The notes under the pieces: generated by a model
The model's input: only the letters and a program-made list of their open reading frames with translations
Database searches by the model: none
Told to the model about the DNA's origin: nothing
Shown here: positions 12,182-17,045 of the stretch, piece by piece
How the letters are laid out: each line of letters opens with the position of its first letter
How positions within the stretch are numbered: the stretch's first letter is position 1
Position numbers and translations under genes: made by a program
From: Bryobacterales bacterium
GTDB taxonomy: Bacteria; Acidobacteriota; Terriglobia; Bryobacterales; Bryobacteraceae
Assembly (NCBI GenBank): GCA_003164075.1
Contig: PLRZ01000139.1
Coordinates: 7,955-24,999 of the forward strand
Reading direction: 5' to 3'
Length of the DNA: 17,045 nt

Positions 12182-13879
12182 CTACTGCTTTACAAACTCC
12201 ACTCTCCGGTTCTGGGCGCGTCCGTCGGGGGTATCGTTCGAGGCGATGGGTTGCGCTACGCCGAAGCCGTTCGAAGTGAGCCGCGCGGCATCGATGGCGA
12301 ACTGCGAGATCAGTACCGACCGCACTGCCTCGGCGCGGCGCTGCGAGAGCTCCAGGTTGTGGGCCGCGTCGCCGACCGAATCCGTGTACCCGTCAATCTC
12401 CAGTTTCAGGTTGGGGTTCTTTTCCAATCCCGCCACAATCTGCTTGATCACCGGGGCCGAATCGGGCTTCAGCCGGTCGCTGTCGTTATCGAAGTTAATC
12501 CCATGGGTGACGTATTTGCCGGTGGCCCCGATCACGGTGGCGAAATCCGGCGCCGACTCCGCTACCCGCACCCGCCGGATCCCGACCTCTGCCGCGGCCA
12601 CGCCCCCATTGAAATCGACCATGATTACGGAGGGCGGCGGAACCGTGGTTGCGTTGACATCCAGCACCCGCTCGCCGTTCACATAAACGCGGAACCGCCC
12701 ATTCTGCGACCAGAGCGCCAGGTGCACCGGCTGATTGAAATCGATATTGGGCACCTCTTTCCCGCCGAGTTGATCTTTGGAATCGTGGGCGCTGAAAGCG
12801 AAAACGCGGTCCGCCGGACGGGCGCTGGTTCCCAGGACCGCCGCTCCCCGATCGTCCTTGGTTCGAAAGGTCCAGTCCGCGGAGGGCCACGAAACGGCTT
12901 TGGTGGGATACTTTACGTCCATCTCAACGGTAAAGCTGGTTGGAAAATCAATGGGCGCGGACGTGAAGTGCGAGTGGCCGATGTTGGTCAACTGCCGAAT
13001 GCCGCCGCCCACGCGCAACTCGATGGGGTCGCCGCGCACCATCCAGTGCGGCGGCGGCTCGTCTTCCGCCGCATCGCTGAAGTCATCGTAGAAGACGGTT
13101 CTTTCTCCGGGCACGAAATCGATCTTGATCGATTTCAGTTCCGGCTGAGCCGGCCCGCCGGCCGGGGCCGATGGCGCGGCACTGGCGTCCGCCACCGGAG
13201 TTGCGCCGGGGGCCGTTGACGGCGCCGCCGGCGTCGACGTGGGAGGGGCGGCCGCCGGAGCATTCGGAGGCAGGCTTTCCAGGCTCTGCCGGCCGGTGGA
13301 ATGGACCGACAGTCCGATGGTGGCGCCCACCGCGAGGTCTACACCCGGTCCCTGGGAGGCCACGTGGATGTTTGGAACCGGAGGCGCACCGGGAGTGTTC
13401 GATGCATCCGAAACCACGCCGCCCGTGGCTCCCCCGAGCATGCCGCCCAGCCTGCTGCCGATGCGCGATTTAGCCTGCGACTCGCCGGGAGCCGGATTGC
13501 TGGCGGCCAGTGGACGGCCTTGCTCATCCACGCCTGGCTGGCCTTGCGAATTGGCAATCGAGGTCACCGTGGACGCGACCGGCACGCTGACGCCCTTGTG
13601 GAGCAAGCTCACCAACGTGAACTGGAGGAGCGACTGCCCCCGTGAAGCCTTGACGTCGGTGAGTTGGCCCTGCACCGTGTCGCCCTGAAAGGCTGCGGGA
13701 CTGACGACGGTTGCCCTTACCGGGTCCCCCTTGTGACTGGAAGCGGTGCTCAGTGGCGTCAAGAGCTGTACCGTGAAATTGTCCTGGGCGACGGCCGCGG
13801 GCGCCAATGACAGAGCGGCGATGGCTCCAGCGGCGGCAATCGAACAACGTCCCCATTTTCTCGAGTGTAGAGCTGGCAT
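12182..13879 (-). CDS. OmpA-family protein with jelly-roll-like middle domain
   Basis: 565 aa. The ATG at 13879 is chosen over one 39 nt upstream because AGAGGGGA (13885-13892) is well spaced before it and a signal peptide follows directly (about 1-31, APAAVAQ). Residues 33-105 (VQLLTPLSTASSHKGDPV) form a small exported beta domain. Residues 203-247 are a Pro/Ala/Ser-rich linker. Residues 255-445 (VFYDDFS, SFTVEMDVKYP, FRVYVNGERVLDV) resemble a concanavalin/LamG jelly roll. Residues 455-565 are an OmpA C-terminal domain: INFDNDSDRLKPDS, GYTDSVGDAAHNLELSQRRAEAV, NRRVEF, with D500 and the NRR arginines as the expected peptidoglycan-binding residues. It probably anchors to peptidoglycan and displays a ligand-binding domain. 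Confidence 0.85.
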   Translation of the reverse strand: MPALHSRKWGRCSIAAAGAIAALSLAPAAVAQDNFTVQLLTPLSTASSHKGDPVRATVVSPAAFQGDTVQGQLTDVKASRGQSLLQFTLVSLLHKGVSVPVASTVTSIANSQGQPGVDEQGRPLAASNPAPGESQAKSRIGSRLGGMLGGATGGVVSDASNTPGAPPVPNIHVASQGPGVDLAVGATIGLSVHSTGRQSLESLPPNAPAAAPPTSTPAAPSTAPGATPVADASAAPSAPAGGPAQPELKSIKIDFVPGERTVFYDDFSDAAEDEPPPHWMVRGDPIELRVGGGIRQLTNIGHSHFTSAPIDFPTSFTVEMDVKYPTKAVSWPSADWTFRTKDDRGAAVLGTSARPADRVFAFSAHDSKDQLGGKEVPNIDFNQPVHLALWSQNGRFRVYVNGERVLDVNATTVPPPSVIMVDFNGGVAAAEVGIRRVRVAESAPDFATVIGATGKYVTHGINFDNDSDRLKPDSAPVIKQIVAGLEKNPNLKLEIDGYTDSVGDAAHNLELSQRRAEAVRSVLISQFAIDAARLTSNGFGVAQPIASNDTPDGRAQNRRVEFVKQ

Positions 13880-13975
13880 GGAAATCCCCTCTGATCCTAA
13901 CGCCGGAATTGCTGCCAAAACGGCTCAAATATCTTCGGCGAGCGGTCAGCGCGGAAGAATGGCGAGATCTCCCGA

Positions 13976-14052
13976 GGTGGGGCAGGCGGTGCTCGCCTGC
14001 CGGTCGGCTGCCCAAACAGAAAAGAGGGCAGGCGAGCACCGCCTGCCCCACC
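13976..14052. repeat. Large GC-rich hairpin repeat (complete copy)
   Basis: Perfect 26-bp inverted repeat, 13976-14001 with 14027-14052, around a 25-nt loop. The right arm is identical to 2104-2129, and the core recurs at 4753-4846. It lies between the stop of the MFS gene and the start of the OmpA-like gene on the same strand, so it could attenuate or terminate transcription or protect a 3' end, though no T-tract follows. A ggtcagc heptamer sits at 13944-13950. The remainder of the gap (13880-14118) holds no gene. Confidence 0.85.
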
Positions 14053-14118
14053 AAAGAATCAAGAACTTGCGAACAGTTTCCGGAGACTGGCGGCCCTGTC
14101 AGGTGGCGCCCGCTGCTG

Positions 14119-15348
14119 TCAGACGCTCACTTCCTGCTCCCACTGGATCGGCTTGAGCGGGCCGATGCCGAAGACGAAGACGGCAGCGCCGGTGAGCGCC
14201 ACTGCCGCGGCCACGGCGAAAGAGAGAGAGTAGAGACCGGTGCGCTGCACCAGCCAGCCGGTGACCGCCGGCCCTACCACGCCCGAGAAGTTGCCCACAC
14301 CGTTCTGCACGGCGGTCCATTTTCCGGCGGCGTGCGGACCGGCCAGGGTCTGCGTGACGGCCCACACGTTCGAAGCGAACATCCCGTAACACAGGCAGGC
14401 CAGCATGAGCAGACCCATGGCGACGCCCTCATCGCGCACCAACGCCACCGGCAGAATGATGGTGGAGAGCGTCAGGCCGAGACCGGTGAATGTCTTGCGC
14501 ACCCGCGTGGGCGTGCCGCCGCGGGAGATCCAGCGGTCTGAAAGCCAGCCCGACGCAACGCTTGAGACGGCTACCGAGAGATACGCCAGCGAGGCAAAAA
14601 CTCCCATTTTCGACTTGGAAAAATGGCGCTCCGTTTCGAGGTAATGCGGCAGCCAGGTGACCAGGAAATACCAGAAATAGTTGGAGCAGAAGAGTCCCAA
14701 GGCGCTGAAGATGGCCGAGCGATGCCTGAAAATGCGGAACACGCTGGGCACCTGGCTCTGGTCCACAGGCGTGGAGTAGGCCGTGCCGCGGGGCATCCAA
14801 AGCAGCCACGGAATCAGCCACATCAGGCTGCCGAATCCCAGGCCGACGAACAGTCCGCGCCACCCGAAGCGGGCCATCGCCAGCGCGCCCACTAACGTGC
14901 CCAGCGCGGGACCGCTCTTGGTGCCGGCGTCGATCCACGCATTGGTGAGGCCGCGGTGATTCTCGGGAAAATGGGTCACCAGAATCCGCGAATAGCAAGG
15001 GTACGCCACCGATTCACCCAATCCCAGAACTAATCGCGTCGCGAACAACATGACGAACGATCGCGTCAGGCCGGTGGCGCCCATGGCGCCCGACCAGAGA
15101 AAAAAGCCGCCTGCCAGAATCCACGAAACGTGAAAGCGGTCCACCAGCCAGCCGGCGAAACCCAGGAACTGAGAGAGGGCATACGTCCAGAAGAAGGCGC
15201 CCAACAGGAGCCCCAATTGTTGACTGTCCAGGTGAAATTCCCTTTGGATGTTGGTCGCTCCCAGGGAGAGGTTGGAGCGATCTATATAATTGATAAAACC
15301 CGAGGCGACCAGCAGCGCCAGGACCCGCCATTCCCGGTTAGAGAGCAC
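14119..15348 (-). CDS. MFS transporter, ACS (anion:cation symporter) type
   Basis: 409 aa with about twelve hydrophobic segments in two halves separated by a polar loop (about 187-210). NYIDRSNLS (20-28) in helix 1 and GWLVDRF (66-72) in loop 2-3 match the major facilitator superfamily; the helix 1 D/R pair is typical of ACS members that carry organic anions such as hexuronates or glucarate, with protons or cations. SDRWISR (270-276) is the equivalent loop in the second half. The substrate cannot be told from sequence alone. GTG start at 15348, no strong ribosome-binding site. It is divergent from the TPR gene with only 30 nt between the start codons. Confidence 0.88.
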   Translation of the reverse strand: MLSNREWRVLALLVASGFINYIDRSNLSLGATNIQREFHLDSQQLGLLLGAFFWTYALSQFLGFAGWLVDRFHVSWILAGGFFLWSGAMGATGLTRSFVMLFATRLVLGLGESVAYPCYSRILVTHFPENHRGLTNAWIDAGTKSGPALGTLVGALAMARFGWRGLFVGLGFGSLMWLIPWLLWMPRGTAYSTPVDQSQVPSVFRIFRHRSAIFSALGLFCSNYFWYFLVTWLPHYLETERHFSKSKMGVFASLAYLSVAVSSVASGWLSDRWISRGGTPTRVRKTFTGLGLTLSTIILPVALVRDEGVAMGLLMLACLCYGMFASNVWAVTQTLAGPHAAGKWTAVQNGVGNFSGVVGPAVTGWLVQRTGLYSLSFAVAAAVALTGAAVFVFGIGPLKPIQWEQEVSV

Positions 15349-15378
15349 GTCAGCATTCTAGTACAATCGAATCGGCGC

Positions 15379-16320
15379 ATGTTTCGCTTCTGTCTGATGA
15401 TGATGTTGGCGGCGCCGGCTTTTGCGGGCGATCCGCTGTACGAGTTGCTCGGGCGGCTGGCGCCGGAGGGACGCGCGATGGTGTCGTTATTCGGCGCGAC
15501 CGCCCCATTCCAGGCGAAAACCGAGAGCGACATCAACGGACGGTTTCATTTTCGGAATCTGCGCGCCGGCACGTACACGGTCGCGGTGAACATGGCCGGT
15601 CGTGGAGAGGCGCGGCAGACCGCCGAAATAGGGCCCGGCACGGCGGACTCGCGCCGGCGGGTGAGTCTCACCCTGCAATTCAAGGAATCCGATTTCGTGC
15701 ATGACGACGTGGTGCGCCGGAACTCCGTCTCCACCCGGCAACTGGCCATTCCGGAAACAGCCCTGCGGGAATACCGGGAAGCGGTGAAAGACCTGGAAAG
15801 ACACGATGCGGAATCGGCTGCCAGGCGGCTGCAGCATGCGGTGACACTCGCGCCGCAGTTCGCCGATGCCTGGAATGAGCTGGGGACCCTGGCTTACCAG
15901 GCGCAGCAATACGAGCGCGCCGAGAAATGTTTTCGTGCGGCGTTGGCGCAGGATCCCCGGGCCTACGAGCCGCTGGTCAACCTGGGCGGCGTGCTGATCG
16001 ACACGCACAAACTGGATGAGGCGCTGATGTACAACCAGGACGCGGTGCTGTTGCGTCCCGACGACGCGCTGGCGAATTCGCAATTGGGCCTGGCGTATTT
16101 CGCGACCGGCAATTTCGACCTGGCGGTGAAGTATCTGGAGATCGCGCGGGGGATCGATCCGGCGCATTTCTCGCATCCGCAACTGGTGCTGGCCGAGATC
16201 CATCTGCGACGCGGAGAGAACCGCGCGGCGGCCGATGCGCTGGAGGATTTCCTGCGGCGCCATCCCGATTTTCCGACGGCGGACAAGATTCGCGAGAACA
16301 TCGCCAAGCTGCGGAATTGA
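15379..16320 (+). CDS. Exported TPR protein with N-terminal beta-sandwich domain
   Basis: 313 aa from the ATG at 15379, chosen because a signal peptide (1-16, MMMLAAPAFAG) follows directly; longer in-frame starts would run antisense through the MFS gene. Residues 28-100 look like a CarboxypepD_reg/transthyretin-like unit (DINGRFHFRNLRAGTYTVAV). Residues 128-297 contain about five tetratricopeptide repeats (for example WNELGTLAYQAQQYERAEKCFRAALAQDP, in which A/G/A/P sit at the usual places). TPRs mediate protein contacts; the partner is unknown. TACAAT (15362-15367) is a possible -10, with only a weak -35 (near 15338), which would give a leader of a few bases. No obvious ribosome-binding site. 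Confidence 0.85.
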   Translation: MFRFCLMMMLAAPAFAGDPLYELLGRLAPEGRAMVSLFGATAPFQAKTESDINGRFHFRNLRAGTYTVAVNMAGRGEARQTAEIGPGTADSRRRVSLTLQFKESDFVHDDVVRRNSVSTRQLAIPETALREYREAVKDLERHDAESAARRLQHAVTLAPQFADAWNELGTLAYQAQQYERAEKCFRAALAQDPRAYEPLVNLGGVLIDTHKLDEALMYNQDAVLLRPDDALANSQLGLAYFATGNFDLAVKYLEIARGIDPAHFSHPQLVLAEIHLRRGENRAAADALEDFLRRHPDFPTADKIRENIAKLRN

Positions 16321-16361
16321 CTGGTCACAGGCGCCTTTTGTGTGGGCCTCGTAGGTTCTGG

Positions 16362-16392
16362 TTGAATCGGCGAGGGAGTTGAGGCCTATACT
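16362..16392 (+). promoter_or_regulatory. Putative promoter of the Uma2 gene
   Basis: TTGAAT (16362-16367), a long 19-nt spacer and TATACT (16387-16392). Start of transcription would fall close to the ATG at 16400, predicting a leaderless or nearly leaderless message. Weak because of the spacer length. Confidence 0.3.
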
Positions 16393-16399
16393 AGCGAAT

Positions 16400-16942
16400 A
16401 TGGCGTCCGTTACACGCCCGATGACGGTCGAACAGTTTCGGCGCTTGCCCGAGGATTCCGGACCCGTCTACCATGAACCCCGTCATGGAGAACTCGTCGC
16501 TGTGACTCGCCCCAAGCTAAAGCACTTCCTGATTCGGCGCAATTTGCGGGAATTGCTCACACCGCTTGCGGAATCCGGCAGTTATGTCGACACAAAAGTT
16601 GCCTACCGCCCGCTTCCGGAGCACGAACTTTGGGTGGCCGATGTAGCGTACGTGTCCGCGGAGAGATTTCGGCAGGCCGATCCCGAAGACAATATCCGAG
16701 GCGCCCCGGAACTGGTTATCGAAGTACTGTCGCCATCGAACACCGCGGCCGAGATCTACGATAAGGTGCAGATCTGTCTGGCCAACGGCGCACGGGAGTT
16801 TTGGGTGGTGGACCCGGAACGCCTCCAGGTGAAGGTTACGACCCCGGATGGCCGCAGCGTTACGTGGCACGCGGACGGCGAGATTCCCCTGCCGTTCGGC
16901 GTCCAGGCGAGATTGAAAGTGGACGACATACTGCGTCGCTAA
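16400..16942 (+). CDS. Uma2-family (DUF820) PD-(D/E)XK nuclease-fold protein
   Basis: 180 aa from the ATG at 16400. PELVIEVLSPSN (103-114), then YDKV-icLanGAREFWVVDPE (120-140), is the Uma2/DUF820 signature. D81 (VADVAYV), E108 and K122 line up with the PD-(D/E)XK active site; the usual PD before the first acidic residue is VAD here. Uma2 proteins are abundant in cyanobacteria, Acidobacteria and Planctomycetes, and their biological role is unsettled despite the nuclease fold. A TTG at 16379 could extend the protein by 7 codons but would overlap the putative -10. No neighbour clearly belongs with it. It is unlikely to be a restriction enzyme in the absence of a methyltransferase. Confidence 0.9.
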   Translation: MASVTRPMTVEQFRRLPEDSGPVYHEPRHGELVAVTRPKLKHFLIRRNLRELLTPLAESGSYVDTKVAYRPLPEHELWVADVAYVSAERFRQADPEDNIRGAPELVIEVLSPSNTAAEIYDKVQICLANGAREFWVVDPERLQVKVTTPDGRSVTWHADGEIPLPFGVQARLKVDDILRR

Positions 16943-17045
16943 GGGCCTGTGTGGAAATAAGCTATTCAATCGCCGCCTAACGCTCCCTTACGGTTAATGC
17001 AGCATACTTTTTGATAGGAGTCTGTCTGCAAGAATAGTGGGGCAG
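16943..17045. other. Terminal stretch without a recognised gene
   Basis: No gene is visible. Composition is more AT-rich than the rest. The last nine bases, gtggggcag (17037-17045), match the outer edge of the large GC-rich hairpin repeat, so another copy may begin here and continue beyond the window. Confidence 0.35.

Noticed and set aside
13524..14054. Minus-strand frame beginning MVGQAVLAC
   Set aside because: The start is translated repeat sequence (13976-14052) and the remainder overlaps the OmpA-like gene in another frame; similar VGQAVLA peptides come from the other repeat copies.
1..17045. CRISPR array, tRNA or rRNA genes, integrase or transposase
   Set aside because: No regularly spaced direct repeats, cloverleaf-like sequence, rRNA signature or recombinase motif was seen; repeats present are dispersed palindromes.

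Overview
The window most likely comes from an acidobacterium of the Bryobacterales / Candidatus Solibacter group. Evidence: GC-rich DNA; an exported NHL beta-propeller protein whose C-terminal half looks like the Solibacter-type TIGR03437 domain; several exported proteins with carboxypeptidase-regulatory-like folds; a membrane regulator-like protein of a type I recall mainly from Acidobacteria; a DUF6599-like exported protein; and many hairpin-forming intergenic repeats. The assignment rests on recognition by eye, not on a database search.

Layout. Positions 1-532 hold a repeat (1-60), a gene-free stretch, a near-perfect operator-like palindrome (434-452) and a putative promoter (454-482). They lead into a single-pass membrane protein (533-1858). 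A repeat-laden gap follows. A promoter (2240-2269) then drives an overlapping pair: a Tat-exported aldo/keto reductase with two cysteine clusters (2325-3515) and a secreted DUF6599-like protein (3509-4348). Another repeat-rich gap (4349-4989) separates these from three minus-strand genes for exported proteins: the NHL/TIGR03437 protein (4990-6966), an M13 metallopeptidase (7048-9102) and a multi-domain CarboxypepD_reg-like protein (9099-10781). The last two overlap by 4 nt in a TTGA junction.

Positions 10782-12181 look like a small accessory pocket. They hold a VOC/PhnB-like gene remnant, a hicA-hicB toxin-antitoxin pair with a palindrome inside its promoter, and a short HAD-like C-terminal fragment. 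Beyond lie, on the minus strand, an OmpA-family protein with a jelly-roll-like middle domain (12182-13879), a 26-bp-arm intergenic hairpin, and an MFS transporter of the ACS type (14119-15348). Divergent from the transporter are an exported TPR protein (15379-16320) and a Uma2-family nuclease-fold protein (16400-16942).

Functional reading. The window is dominated by cell-envelope and secreted proteins; at least seven products carry export signals. No single pathway is visible. The most coherent units are the AKR-DUF6599 pair, the CarboxypepD-M13 pair and the HicAB module. I see no CRISPR array, tRNA, rRNA, transposase or integrase. The least described material is the set of intergenic repeats (at least four types, two with deletion-derivative copies), the Tat-exported cysteine-cluster AKR with its DUF6599 partner, and the membrane regulator with its palindromic upstream site.
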